Below are positions 25,548 through 34,647 of a stretch of DNA of 64,000 bases, in pieces. How positions within the stretch are numbered: the first letter of the stretch is position 1; each line of letters begins with the position of its first letter. The DNA comes from Streptomyces hoynatensis (GTDB taxonomy: Bacteria; Actinomycetota; Actinomycetes; Streptomycetales; Streptomycetaceae): NCBI RefSeq assembly GCF_003626535.1, contig NZ_RBAL01000003.1, positions 124,001-188,000 of the forward strand, written 5' to 3'. The notes under the pieces were generated by a model. It ran no database searches. It was not told where the DNA came from and worked only from the letters and a program-made list of their open reading frames with translations. The translations under genes and the position numbers were made by a program.

Positions 25548-25561
25548 TGGGAGCGCTCCCA
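25548..25561. promoter_or_regulatory. Perfect CebR-type operator
   Basis: TGGGAGCGCTCCCA, a 14-bp perfect palindrome identical to the CebR consensus of Streptomyces. CebR is the LacI-family repressor that is released by cellobiose or cellotriose. It lies 36 bp upstream of the Cip1-like gene, in its promoter. Confidence 0.85.
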
Positions 25562-25711
25562 TGAGGTGGCACCCTAGCCAGCCGGCCGCCCGCGCGCCAG
25601 GCACGGGCGCGCGCCTGCGCCCGGCCTGCGGGACCGGCCGGGCACGGTTGTGACGTTGCAACAAAGGTGTAAGGATGCCGCCCGCACCCCCCCGTCCGAC
25701 GAGGAGTCCCC

Positions 25712-26467
25712 GTGACGCACGTGAACGCCGCGAGAGCGATCAGGGCGACCGTCTGGGCGGAGGACCTGCCGCGGGACCCGGCCGTGCAGGCGGCCTACCC
25801 CGCGGGCCTGCACACCGCCATCGCGGACGGGCTGACCGAGCGGGGACTCGCCGCGAGGACGTCGGGTCCCGGCGAGCCGGAGCAGGGGCTGGGCGGGGAA
25901 CTGCTCGCCGGGACCGACGTGCTGTTCTGGTGGGCGCACGCGCGCCACGAGGAGGTGAGCGACGCGGCGGTGGCCAGGGTCAGGGACCGGGTGCTGTCCG
26001 GCATGGGGCTCGTGCTGCTGCACTCGGCCATGGAGTCCAAGATCTTCCGTGCCCTGCTGGGCACCAGCGGCCGGATCGGCGGCTGGCGGCACGGCGACCG
26101 GGAGGCGGTGTGGACGGTGGACCCCACGCATCCGATCGCCGCGGGGGTGCCGCAGCCGATCCTGCTGCGCGAACACGAGATGTACTGCGAGCCCTTCGAC
26201 GTCCCCACGCCGGACGAGCTGGTCTTCGTCTCCGGGTTCGCGGGCGGCGAGGTGTTCCGCAGCGGCCTCGCCTACCGGCGCGGCCTGGGCAGGCTGTTCT
26301 ACTTCAGCCCCGGCCACGAGTCCTGCCCCGTCTACCACCGCGAGGACATCCGCACCGTCCTCGCCAACGCCGCGAGGTGGGCGGCGGGGGAGCGCCAGGG
26401 GGCGTCCGCGGAGGCGCCCGCGCCCTGGCCCTCGCTGCGCCGCGCCCCCGGCTGGTACGCGCGCTGA
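25712..26467 (+). CDS. ThuA-like glutamine-amidotransferase-fold protein
   Basis: 251 residues; GAGGAG lies 5-6 bases before the GTG. The fold is recognisable from VLFWWAHARHEEVSDAAV, MGLVLLHSA, THPIAAGVP, REHEMYCEPF and GLGRLFYFSPGHE. ThuA proteins belong to the class I glutamine amidotransferase-like superfamily and are linked to trehalose and other sugar metabolism, with no agreed reaction. The superfamily nucleophile Cys is not evident here. It diverges from the Cip1-like gene. GTTGCAAC at 25655-25662 may be an operator for this gene. Confidence 0.85.
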   Translation: MTHVNAARAIRATVWAEDLPRDPAVQAAYPAGLHTAIADGLTERGLAARTSGPGEPEQGLGGELLAGTDVLFWWAHARHEEVSDAAVARVRDRVLSGMGLVLLHSAMESKIFRALLGTSGRIGGWRHGDREAVWTVDPTHPIAAGVPQPILLREHEMYCEPFDVPTPDELVFVSGFAGGEVFRSGLAYRRGLGRLFYFSPGHESCPVYHREDIRTVLANAARWAAGERQGASAEAPAPWPSLRRAPGWYAR

Positions 26468-26582
26468 GCCGCCGGGCGGCGCGGCGCGCCGGCCCGAACC
26501 GCCTGCCGTCGCGCCGGCCCGAACCGCCCGCCGGGGCGGCGCGGTTACCCTGGCCCGGTTCCGCCGCCGAGGGAGGCACGCC

Positions 26583-27476
26583 GTGGAGCTGCGGCAGCTG
26601 AGGTACTTCGTCACCGTGGCCGAGGAGCGGCACTTCGGCCGCGCCGCCGAGCGGCTGCACATCGGGCAGCCCGCGGTCAGCCAGCAGATCCGCCGCCTGG
26701 AGAGGGAGCTCGGCGCCGACCTGTTCGACCGTTCGCCCCGGCACGTCCGGCTCACGCCGGCGGGCGAGCGCTTCCTGCCCGAGGCGCGCGCCGTCCTGGC
26801 CGCCGAGAGCAGGGCGCTGGCCGTGGCGGCCGCCTTCGCCCAGGAGTACGCGGGGACGCTGCGGCTGGGCACGAGCGCGGGACTCGGCAGCCGCCTGGAC
26901 GACGTCCTCGACGCCCTCGCCAGGCGGGCCCCGCACCTCGCCGTGGAGCTGGTGGCGGCGCCCACCGGGGAGCGTCTCGACCGGGTGGCCGCCGGTTCGC
27001 TGGACGCCACCTTCGTGCGCGGGGCGCGCGGCGGCGGGGCCCTGCGCTTCCTCCCGCTGTGGGAGGAGCCGCTGGTGATCGCCCTTCCGGCCCGCCACCG
27101 GCTGAGCCGCGGCCGGGACGTGGCCCTGGCCGACCTCGCCCCGCTGCCGCTGCGCCTGGTGCCGCGGCACCGCAACCCCGCCCTGGCCGATCTGGTCGCC
27201 GGGGCCTGCCGGGAGGCCGGATTCGCGCCGCTGCCGGGACCGCCGGCGGGCTCGCTGCACGACACCCTGGCCGCGATCGGGGCCGGGCCGCCCACCTGGA
27301 CCGTGGTGTACGCCTCGCAGGCCGGGCAACTGCGGCCCGCCCGCGTCGCCTTCCGCCCGCCGCGCGGGCGCACGCTGGCGCTCACCACGGCGCTGTGCGT
27401 GCGCGCCGAGGCGCCCACCCCGTTCCTGCCGCTGCTGCGCGCCGCATGCGCCGCGGCGGGCGACCGGCACGAGTGA
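26583..27476 (+). CDS. LysR family transcriptional regulator
   Basis: 297 residues from a GTG preceded by GGGAGG. Residues 1-60 are the LysR winged helix (MELRQLRYFVTVAEERHFGR, then AERLHIGQPAVSQQIRRLER). Residues ~88-290 are the effector-binding domain. It is followed 135 bp later, same strand, by a small tautomerase; the pair hints at control of an aromatic or unsaturated-acid pathway, but no such pathway genes are seen here. Confidence 0.92.
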   Translation: MELRQLRYFVTVAEERHFGRAAERLHIGQPAVSQQIRRLERELGADLFDRSPRHVRLTPAGERFLPEARAVLAAESRALAVAAAFAQEYAGTLRLGTSAGLGSRLDDVLDALARRAPHLAVELVAAPTGERLDRVAAGSLDATFVRGARGGGALRFLPLWEEPLVIALPARHRLSRGRDVALADLAPLPLRLVPRHRNPALADLVAGACREAGFAPLPGPPAGSLHDTLAAIGAGPPTWTVVYASQAGQLRPARVAFRPPRGRTLALTTALCVRAEAPTPFLPLLRAACAAAGDRHE

Positions 27477-27611
27477 GCGGCGGGCGTGATCGGCAGGCGT
27501 GATCGCTGCCAGTCCGGCTTGGGCCTTGGCGGCGCGGCCCCGGCGGGCTGGACTTGCCTGGCCGGCGGAACCCGGAAGGGCCGGGTTCCCGGCGAGTGGA
27601 GGAAGAGCGTC

Positions 27612-27794
27612 ATGCCGATCGTGACCGTACAGCAGGGACCCCGCGACGTCGAGCTCAAGCGGCGGCTCGTGGAGGGGATCACCAGCGCCTTCGTGGAGGC
27701 GTACCGGATTCCGGCGGAGACGGTGCAGGTGTGGATTCACGAGGTGCCCGCCGACAGCTGGGGCGCCGCGGGCAGGCTGCAGAGCGACGCCTGA
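27612..27794 (+). CDS. 4-oxalocrotonate tautomerase-like protein
   Basis: 60 residues. After loss of Met it begins with the catalytic Pro1 (PIVTVQQGPRDVELKRRLVE), with the arginines and hydrophobic wall expected of the family (FVEAYRIPAETVQVWIHEVP). It should be a hexameric keto-enol tautomerase; the substrate is unknown. GGAGGAAG lies about 9 bases upstream. Confidence 0.9.
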   Translation: MPIVTVQQGPRDVELKRRLVEGITSAFVEAYRIPAETVQVWIHEVPADSWGAAGRLQSDA

Positions 27795-27927
27795 CCTGCG
27801 GGGGCCGGGGGCTCCCGCCTTCCGCCCCGCGCCGCCCCGCAGCCCCCGCCCGGCGCGGCGGGGGCGGCCGCGGCCCCGGCGCCGTGACGCCGTGCGCCCG
27901 GGCACGCCCCGCGCCCCGCGGGGGAGT

Positions 27928-28962
27928 TCAGCCGGGGTGCGGGGCGGCCGTGGAGTCGCGGACCACCAGCCGGGGGTGGAAGAGCACCTCCTGGTGCCGG
28001 TGCCCCGGCTCGGTCTCGCCGAGCAGCAACTCGGCCGCGGCGTACCCCACGTGATAGGTCGGCTGCCGCACGGTGGTGAGCCCGGGGGAGAGTTCGGCCG
28101 CGAAGGCCACGTCGTCGTAGCCGACGACCGACAGTTCGTCCGGCACCCGCACGCCGCGCAGCCGCAGGCCGCGCAGCATGGCGAGCGCGGTGGCGTCGTT
28201 GAAGCAGATCACGCCGGTCGGCCGCGGGGCGAGGGCGAGCAGGGACCCGGCCGCCTGGGTGGCCACGGTCTCGATCGGGCCCTGGCCCACCCGGATCTCC
28301 GCCAGCGAGCGCACCGGGTCGAGACCGGCCTTCCGCAGCGCCCTGCGGATGCCCCTGGTGCGGTCGCTGATCGTCCTGACGGCCGTCTCCGAGCGGACGA
28401 ACGCGATCCTGCGGTGGCCCAGTTCGAGCAGGTGCGCCGCCGCGAGCTCGCCGCCCGCCACGTTGTCCACGGTGGCCGCGCACAGGCCGGTGCCGTCGCG
28501 CGGGTGGTCGAGCAGCACCACCGGGGTGCCGCGGGCGTGGAGCCGGGTGAGCCGGTCGAGGTGGGAGCCGATCGGCGTCACCAGGATGCCGCGCACGCTC
28601 TGCTCCTCCAGCAGCCGCAGGAACCGTTCCTCCCGCTCCGGCTGCACGTCCGTGCTGCACTGGACCAGCACGCAGTCCGCCTCGGCCAGCCGGTCCTCCA
28701 CGCCGCGGGCCACCGCCGAGTAGTAGGCGTTGGCGGTGTCGAGGAGCACGCAGCCCACGACGGCGCTCGGCGCCCCGCGCAGCTGCCTGGCCGCCCCGTT
28801 GCGTACGTAACCGACCCGGTCCATCGCGGCCTCGACCCGGAGCCGGGTCGAATCGGCCACCACCTGAGGGTTGTTCAGCACGTTGCTGACCGTGGACATC
28901 GACACGCCGGCCGCCGCGGCCACCTGCCTGATTCCGGCGCGTCGCACCGTCTGACCGGACAC
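27928..28962 (-). CDS. LacI family transcriptional regulator
   Basis: 344 residues from the GTG at 28962. The N-terminal HTH reads RQVAAAAGVSMSTVSNVLNNPQVV, with the hinge LRVEAAMDRVGYVRN; the rest is a periplasmic-binding-like sugar-sensing domain (VGCVLLDTANAYYS, PTGVICFNDATALAMLRGLR, VVGYDDVAFAAELSPGLTTV). The ligand cannot be predicted. The start is not certain because the ribosome site is weak. No sugar transporter adjoins it. It is divergent from the Ser/Thr kinase gene and is convergent with the tautomerase gene. Confidence 0.92.
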   Translation of the reverse strand: MSGQTVRRAGIRQVAAAAGVSMSTVSNVLNNPQVVADSTRLRVEAAMDRVGYVRNGAARQLRGAPSAVVGCVLLDTANAYYSAVARGVEDRLAEADCVLVQCSTDVQPEREERFLRLLEEQSVRGILVTPIGSHLDRLTRLHARGTPVVLLDHPRDGTGLCAATVDNVAGGELAAAHLLELGHRRIAFVRSETAVRTISDRTRGIRRALRKAGLDPVRSLAEIRVGQGPIETVATQAAGSLLALAPRPTGVICFNDATALAMLRGLRLRGVRVPDELSVVGYDDVAFAAELSPGLTTVRQPTYHVGYAAAELLLGETEPGHRHQEVLFHPRLVVRDSTAAPHPG

Positions 28963-29193
28963 GAACGCAACACCATCCCCTCGTTTGGAGCGTAAGCCTA
29001 CCGATGCAGGGGGTAAGGATTGAGCCAGTGGTGTGCCTCCGGGTGAACTCCGCGTGACCGGCGGGAGGGACGCGCCGCCGCGGGGACGCCCCGCCGTTTC
29101 GGCGGTGACGGGATGGGCAGCCTCCGTGCCGGAGGCCATACTGGGTACAAGGGGGAGAAGAGACTCGAACCGGTGGGGGGCGAGGCACGCGCG

Positions 29194-31029
29194 ATGGCGA
29201 AGGGAACGCTGATCCACGGCCGGTACCAGCTACTTGAGCTCATCGGGCGCGGCGGCATGGGGGAGGTCTGGCGCGCCAGGGACGAGGCGCTCGACCGCCG
29301 GGTGGCGGTCAAGTACCTGAAGCCGCTGGGCAATCGCCAGGAGGAGTCGTTCCTGCGCACCCTCAGGGAGCGGTTCAGGCGCGAGGCGCGGGTGGCCGCC
29401 GCCCTCCAGCACCGCGGGGTCACCGTCGTCCACGACTTCGGCGAGTGGGAGGGCATGCTCTACCTCGTCATGGAGCTGCTCGACGGCCGCAACCTGAGCG
29501 AACTGCTCGCCGAGCACCGCCCGCAGCCGCTGCCCGTCGAGGAGGTCTGCGACATCGCCGACCAGGTCGCCACCGCCCTCGCCTACACCCATGCCCAGGG
29601 CATCGTCCACCGCGACCTCAAGCCGGCCAACGTGATGCGGCTGCGGGACGGCACGGTGAAGATCTGCGACTTCGGCATCGCCAGGCTCGCCCACGACATC
29701 GGCATGACCGCCAAGCTCACCAGCGTCGGGATGGCCATGGGCACCCCGCACTACATGTCGCCCGAGCAGATCGCGGGCATCGAGGTCGACCACCGCAGCG
29801 ACCTGTACTCCTTCGGCTGCGTCCTGTACGAGATCGCCACCGGCGCACCGCCCTTCGACCTCGGCGACCCCTGGTCCGTCCTCCTCGGCCATCGCGACAC
29901 CCCGCCCGAGCCGCCCCGCGCGCACCGCCCCGACCTCCCCGCCGAGCTGGAGGACCTCATCCTCCGGCTGCTGGCCAAGGACCCCGCGGAGCGCCCGCAG
30001 GACGCGGCCGCCCTCGCCCGCCGCGTCGCCCTGGGCGTGCTGGGCCGGCGGACCGCCCCCGGGCGGCTGCCGCAGCCCAGGCAGGCCGAGCGGCTGCCGG
30101 CGTGGACCCGCGGCATGCGCGCCGGCTCGCGGGCCAGCGGCTCCTGGTCGCTGCGGCTGGCCCCGCCCGACCGCTCCGCCGGACTCACCGGCCAGTGGAC
30201 GGGACTGGCCCACGCGACCCTCGTGCGCCCCGAGGGCGAACGCCGCGGGCCCTCCCCGGAGTACCTCGCCGTCCTCTCCAGCAGGCACCGCGCCGGGCTC
30301 AGCCTGGGGCGCCTGGGCCGCTGGGAGGAGTCCTGCGACGTGCACCGGGCCGTCGCGGCCGAACGGGAACGCGCCCTGGGGCCCGAGCACCCCGACACCC
30401 TGGACAGCAGCTACGAGGCGGCGTACGCGCTCGGCCGCCTCGGCCGCTGGGAGGAGGCGCTCACCCGCTACCGGCAGGTCGCCGAGGCCCGCGCCAGGCT
30501 GCTGGGCCCCGACCACCCCGACACCCTCGACGCCCGCTACGAGACGGGCATCAGCCTCGGCCGCCTCGGCCGCCCCGCCGAGGCGCTGAGCCTGTACCGG
30601 GAGCTGATCGCCGCCAGGACCCGCAGCCAGGGCGAGCGCCACCCCGAGACGCTGCGCGCCCGGCACGGCCTCGGCATCAGCCTGGGGCGCCTGGGCCGCT
30701 GGGAGGAGGCCCTGGCCGAGGCCCGCGAGGTGTGGTCGGTGCGGGCCGAGGTCCTGGGGCCCGACCATCCCGACACCCTGGTCAGCCGCCGGGAGATCGC
30801 CGTCGGGCTCGGCTGGCTCGACCGCTGGGAGGAGGCCCTGGACGAGTACCGCGAGGTGCGGCAGGCCAGGGAGCGGGTGCTGGGCCCGGGCCACCCCGAG
30901 GCCCTGGCGAGCCGCAACGACGAGGCGCTGTGCCTGGAGCAACTGGGCCGCGCGGCGGAGGCCGCGGAGTTGTACCGGCAGGTGGCGATCCCCCGCGAGC
31001 CCGGGGAAACCGGCCCGGGCGAGGAGTGA
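29194..31029 (+). CDS. Soluble Ser/Thr protein kinase with C-terminal tetratricopeptide repeats
   Basis: 611 residues. Residues ~10-275 form a Hanks-type kinase: glycine loop IGRGGMGEVW, VAVKYL lysine, catalytic HRDLKPANV, DFGIA, and MGTPHYMSPEQ in the activation region. There is no transmembrane segment or PASTA domain. Residues ~360-600 contain about six 42-residue kinesin-light-chain-like TPRs with the phrase LGRLGRWEEAL and LGP(D/E)HPDTL. The TPRs probably recruit substrate or partner proteins. ATG at 29194 follows GGGGGGCGAGG; a GTG at 29173 is a possible alternative. The next gene follows within 26 bp. Confidence 0.93.
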   Translation: MAKGTLIHGRYQLLELIGRGGMGEVWRARDEALDRRVAVKYLKPLGNRQEESFLRTLRERFRREARVAAALQHRGVTVVHDFGEWEGMLYLVMELLDGRNLSELLAEHRPQPLPVEEVCDIADQVATALAYTHAQGIVHRDLKPANVMRLRDGTVKICDFGIARLAHDIGMTAKLTSVGMAMGTPHYMSPEQIAGIEVDHRSDLYSFGCVLYEIATGAPPFDLGDPWSVLLGHRDTPPEPPRAHRPDLPAELEDLILRLLAKDPAERPQDAAALARRVALGVLGRRTAPGRLPQPRQAERLPAWTRGMRAGSRASGSWSLRLAPPDRSAGLTGQWTGLAHATLVRPEGERRGPSPEYLAVLSSRHRAGLSLGRLGRWEESCDVHRAVAAERERALGPEHPDTLDSSYEAAYALGRLGRWEEALTRYRQVAEARARLLGPDHPDTLDARYETGISLGRLGRPAEALSLYRELIAARTRSQGERHPETLRARHGLGISLGRLGRWEEALAEAREVWSVRAEVLGPDHPDTLVSRREIAVGLGWLDRWEEALDEYREVRQARERVLGPGHPEALASRNDEALCLEQLGRAAEAAELYRQVAIPREPGETGPGEE

Positions 31030-31054
31030 GTGGCCCCCACGTACCATGGGCCGC

Positions 31055-31552
31055 ATGTCCTTTCTCCGCCGCCGCGGCGCCGCCTCCCCCGCAGGTCCCG
31101 ACTTCGACGTCCTGGCGATGGACCCGGGGGACTGGCCCGGGGTGCTCGGCGCGGGGCTGCTGCCGGCGCCCGACGGCAGCTGCCAGGGGGTGGTGCTGCG
31201 CTACGACCTGTTCGGCGGCCGCGGCCCGGCGATGGTGATCGGCAACCTGCCCGAGGGCTCTCCCGCCAGGGAGGTGGCCGAGGGCGAGGTGCCCTTCGAG
31301 GTCCACCAGTTGCTCGCCGCGCTCGACCTGGACGAGGAGGTGCGGGCCCTGGGGACCGAGGAGGTTCCCGTCATGCACGAGGGCAGCCTGCTGGTGGTGC
31401 GGCGGATCACGCTGACCGAGGGCCGCATCTCCTGCGTCCAGTTCGACCGCAGCGACGGCGTGCTCGTGACCATCGCGAGCTGGGAGCGGCCGATCACCGA
31501 CGAGCTCTACCAGCTGCTGAAGCCGCTGCCCGCGGAGATGTTCCAGCGCTGA
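31055..31552 (+). CDS. Conserved hypothetical protein downstream of the kinase
   Basis: 165 residues; an ATG three codons earlier (31046) is the alternative start, and neither has a good ribosome site. The short basic N-terminus (MSFLRRRG) is followed by a single alpha/beta-looking domain (FDVLAMDPGDWPGVLGAGLL, PAMVIGNLPEG, VLVTIASWERPITDELYQLL). No membrane segment or catalytic motif is seen. I know similar proteins only as uncharacterised in actinomycetes. It is probably co-transcribed with the kinase and could be its substrate or regulator. Confidence 0.75.
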   Translation: MSFLRRRGAASPAGPDFDVLAMDPGDWPGVLGAGLLPAPDGSCQGVVLRYDLFGGRGPAMVIGNLPEGSPAREVAEGEVPFEVHQLLAALDLDEEVRALGTEEVPVMHEGSLLVVRRITLTEGRISCVQFDRSDGVLVTIASWERPITDELYQLLKPLPAEMFQR

Positions 31553-31663
31553 GCCCCGGCTTCCCCCGGTGGGCCGCCGCGTGGACGGGCGGGCCCGGCG
31601 CGGCTGCCCGCGCGGCGGACCCGCGCCCGCCCGCCGGCCGGCCGCGCCCCCGCGGCGGCGGGC

Positions 31664-32752
31664 TCAGCGGGTGCCCACCGCGGTGCGCACCGCCCGCCTG
31701 GCCAGCGCCCAGTCCTCGTGCAGCCGCCGCAGGAGCAGCCGCCGTTCCTCGCCCTGGGCCAGGCCGCCGACGGGCGTGGCCACCGGCTGGTGCATCGCCC
31801 GCTGCACGGCCTCCTCGCACAGCCTGATCTCGCGGGTGAGCACCAGCATCAGGTTCACCAGGAAGGCGTCGCGGACCGGCTGCCCGCCCGCGTGCGCGGT
31901 CTGCGTGATGAGCCGCCTGGCCTGCGGCACGCTCGCCAGCATCGTCCACAGCGTCGCCAGGTCGTAGCCGGGCAGGTACCAGCCGGCCGCCTCCCAGCCG
32001 ATCAGCACGGGACCGGTCGGGGAGAGCAGGACGTTGCCCAGCGTCGCGCCGCCGTGACAGAACTGCCGCGGCAGCTCCTGCCCGCGCGGGCACAGCCCGT
32101 GCAGCAGGGTGTGCAGGTCGCTCACGTCCCGGTCGGTGAGCAGCCCGAGGTTGTGGTAACGCGCCAGCTGCGCCGGGTAGTTGACGGCCTCGGGGAACAG
32201 GCCCCGCGGCGGCCGCCAGGCGTTGAGCCGGCCGAAGGCGGCCAGCGCCGCCCGCAGATCGGCGGCCGAGGGCAGGGGCGCGGCGTGCCGCCTGGCGCCC
32301 GCCACCCGGCCCGGCACGAACTCGGTCACCAGGGTGCAGCCGTGCGGGTCGTCCGCGATCAGCCGCGGCACCCGCACCGGCGGGCGCAGCCGCACGAAGG
32401 AACGGTGGGCGATTATCTCCTGCCGCAGCCGCTCGGCCCTGGCCCCCGCGGGGGCCGGCAGGCACTTGGCCACCGCCGCGCGGCGGCCGGCCATGCCGAG
32501 CAGGACGACGGACCCGCCGTCCCGCAGCACCTGCACCGGGCTGAACTCCGGGCAGATCTCGTGCACACCGGACAGCGCGGCGCGCAGCCGTTCCCCTCGC
32601 GCGCCCGAGAAGTCGAGCCGGGTCCCCGCGGCCGGGGCCACGGGCCGGCGTTGCCTGGGGGGGCGTTCGCACACGAGCTCGGCACCCGGCGCGTCGGCGA
32701 GCCGGCGGCCGGGCCGCGGACGGACAACCGCGGGAGAGGGTGCGGGGTACAT
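31664..32752 (-). CDS. Aminoglycoside-phosphotransferase-fold pseudokinase
   Basis: 362 residues. The APH/choline-kinase fold is clear: [20 protein letters not shown] (nucleotide-binding Lys), [10 protein letters not shown] hinge, [13 protein letters not shown] catalytic loop and [20 protein letters not shown]. Both catalytic acids are replaced: the HGD Asp is Gly (CAC GGC GGC) and the metal-binding Asp of the (I/V)DWE motif is Gly (ATC GGC TGG). Phosphotransfer is therefore unlikely unless this is a sequencing error. It diverges from the NsdA-like regulator, and the two may act together. Confidence 0.85.
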   Translation of the reverse strand: MYPAPSPAVVRPRPGRRLADAPGAELVCERPPRQRRPVAPAAGTRLDFSGARGERLRAALSGVHEICPEFSPVQVLRDGGSVVLLGMAGRRAAVAKCLPAPAGARAERLRQEIIAHRSFVRLRPPVRVPRLIADDPHGCTLVTEFVPGRVAGARRHAAPLPSAADLRAALAAFGRLNAWRPPRGLFPEAVNYPAQLARYHNLGLLTDRDVSDLHTLLHGLCPRGQELPRQFCHGGATLGNVLLSPTGPVLIGWEAAGWYLPGYDLATLWTMLASVPQARRLITQTAHAGGQPVRDAFLVNLMLVLTREIRLCEEAVQRAMHQPVATPVGGLAQGEERRLLLRRLHEDWALARRAVRTAVGTR

Positions 32753-32991
32753 AGGCGGACATGGTCCCTTCGTGTGCCGGAAGGTTCACGGCGCTCCCGG
32801 ACCTGGCACGAGCCGTCTCGGCACCCTGGGGAAATGCCCGCGGCCGGCCAAACCCGGGGAGCGCGAGGTCCACACCACTCCCTCTTACGGGTGGCACACC
32901 ACCTGGCGGGCCCTGGCGAACCATGGCGAATCGTCATGGGGACGTTGCGCCGCGGTTACTGTCAACTTAGCCGAGATCCTGGGGGCTTGAC

Positions 32992-34473
32992 GTGAGCAGA
33001 AGACCCAACACACGGCTCGCGGACCTGTTCCGGCTGACCGGGTGGTCCAAGGGGGAGCTGGCCAGGCTGGTCAACCGGCAGGCGGCGGTCCAGGGCTGCC
33101 CTCAGCTGGCAACCGACACCTCGCGAGTGCGGCGCTGGATGGACGTGGGGGAGATCCCGCGCGATCCGGTGCCCGAGGTGCTGGCGATGCTGTTCACCGA
33201 GCGACTCGGCCGTGTCGTGACCATCGAGGACCTCGGGTTGCGCCGGCCAGGACAGGCGGGGGCGCGGCCTTCCGTGCACGGACTGCCGTGGACGCCCCGG
33301 CGGACAGCCGCGGTCCTCACCGAATTCACGGGAATGGACCTCATGCTCAACCGACGCGGCATGGTGGGTGCGGGCGCCGCGCTCGCCGCAGGATCAGCAC
33401 TCAGCGATGCCATGCACGACTGGCTGCGGGCCGCACCGGCCCGCGCCGGCACACGTCCTCACGACCCGCTGTCCGACGCCGACCCGGCCGGGCTCGATCG
33501 CTACGAGGCGGCTCCGGTCGGCTCCGAGGAGGTCGAGGCGCTGGAACACTCGGTGGACATCTTCCGCGCCTGGGACGCCGCCCGCGGCGGCGGCCTCCAG
33601 CGCAAGGCCGTCGTCGGCCAGCTCAACGAGGTCGGCGGCATGCTCGCCTACCGCCATCCCGACCACCTCCAGCGGAGGTTGTGGGGGGTGGCGGCCAACC
33701 TCGCGGTGCTGGCGGGCTGGATGTCCCACGACGTCGGCATGGAGCCCACCGCGCAGAAGTACTTCGTGATCGCCGCGCACGCCGCGCGCGAGGGCGGCGA
33801 CCGCCCGCGCGCCGGGGAGGCGCTCTCCCGGGCCGCGCGCCAGATGGTGCACCTCGGGCGCCCCGACGACGCCCTCGACCTCATGCACCTGGCGCGTTCC
33901 GGCATGGGCGAGGAGGCCCTGCCGCGGACCCGGGCGATGCTGTGCACCATCGAGGCCTGGGCGCAGGCGGCGATGGGGCACGGCCAGGCCATGCGCCGCA
34001 TCCTCGGCCAGGCCGAGGACCTGTTCGTCTCCGACCGCGGGGACGTGCCCCCGCCCAGCTGGATGCAGCTGTTCGACGAGGCCGACCTGCACGGCATGCA
34101 GGCCCTCGCCTACCGGACGCTGGCCGAGCACGACCCGGCGGCGGCCCGCCCGGCGGCGCAGCACGCCAGGCGGGCGCTCGCCCTGCGGGAGGGCACGGAA
34201 CGGCACAGGTCGCGCATCCTCGACCAGATCTCCCTCGCCTCCGCCTGCTTCCTCGGCGACGACCCCGAGCAGGCCGACAGGTACGCCAGGCTCGCGCTCG
34301 CGAGCATCTCCGAGAACTCCTCGCACCGCACCTGGGACCGGCTGCGCGAGATGTACCGGCTGACCGGCTACTACGCCGGTTACGCGCGGATCGAGGCGCT
34401 GCGCGAGGAGCTCGAACAGGCCATGCCGCCGCGCCCCGCCGCGGGCGCGGCGCTGAGCACCCGCCTGGTCTGA
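32992..34473 (+). CDS. NsdA-like regulatory protein (Xre-like N-terminus, TPR-like body)
   Basis: 493 residues from a GTG. The N-terminus (LADLFRLTGWSKGELARLVN, then TDTSRVRRWMDVGEIPRDPV) resembles a helix-turn-helix domain; residues ~190-470 are all-helical TPR-like repeats containing KAVVGQLNEVGGML, WMSHDVGMEPTAQKYFVIAA and LGRPDDALDLMHLA. This layout matches the NsdA/NsdB family of Streptomyces, negative regulators of sporulation and antibiotic production. It is probably a paralogue rather than NsdA itself. It shares a 239-bp divergent promoter region with the pseudokinase gene. Confidence 0.8.
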   Translation: MSRRPNTRLADLFRLTGWSKGELARLVNRQAAVQGCPQLATDTSRVRRWMDVGEIPRDPVPEVLAMLFTERLGRVVTIEDLGLRRPGQAGARPSVHGLPWTPRRTAAVLTEFTGMDLMLNRRGMVGAGAALAAGSALSDAMHDWLRAAPARAGTRPHDPLSDADPAGLDRYEAAPVGSEEVEALEHSVDIFRAWDAARGGGLQRKAVVGQLNEVGGMLAYRHPDHLQRRLWGVAANLAVLAGWMSHDVGMEPTAQKYFVIAAHAAREGGDRPRAGEALSRAARQMVHLGRPDDALDLMHLARSGMGEEALPRTRAMLCTIEAWAQAAMGHGQAMRRILGQAEDLFVSDRGDVPPPSWMQLFDEADLHGMQALAYRTLAEHDPAAARPAAQHARRALALREGTERHRSRILDQISLASACFLGDDPEQADRYARLALASISENSSHRTWDRLREMYRLTGYYAGYARIEALREELEQAMPPRPAAGAALSTRLV

Positions 34474-34647
34474 GGGCCGGCCGCGGCCGCCGGCCCGCGC
34501 CTGCCCCGCCTCGCCCGCCGCCCCTTCGCGCCCCCGGCCCGCGCCCGCCCGGCATCCGCCCGGCGGGCGGGGGCCGGCGGGCGGGGCAGCGGGGGCGGAA
34601 CCTGCGAGGGCGACGGTGGCGTCGGGGGGCGGGCGCGGGCCGGGCGG

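Noticed and set aside
25548-25561. TGGGAGCGCTCCCA as a terminator stem
   Set aside because: It has no loop and lies in a promoter between divergent genes; it equals the CebR operator consensus.
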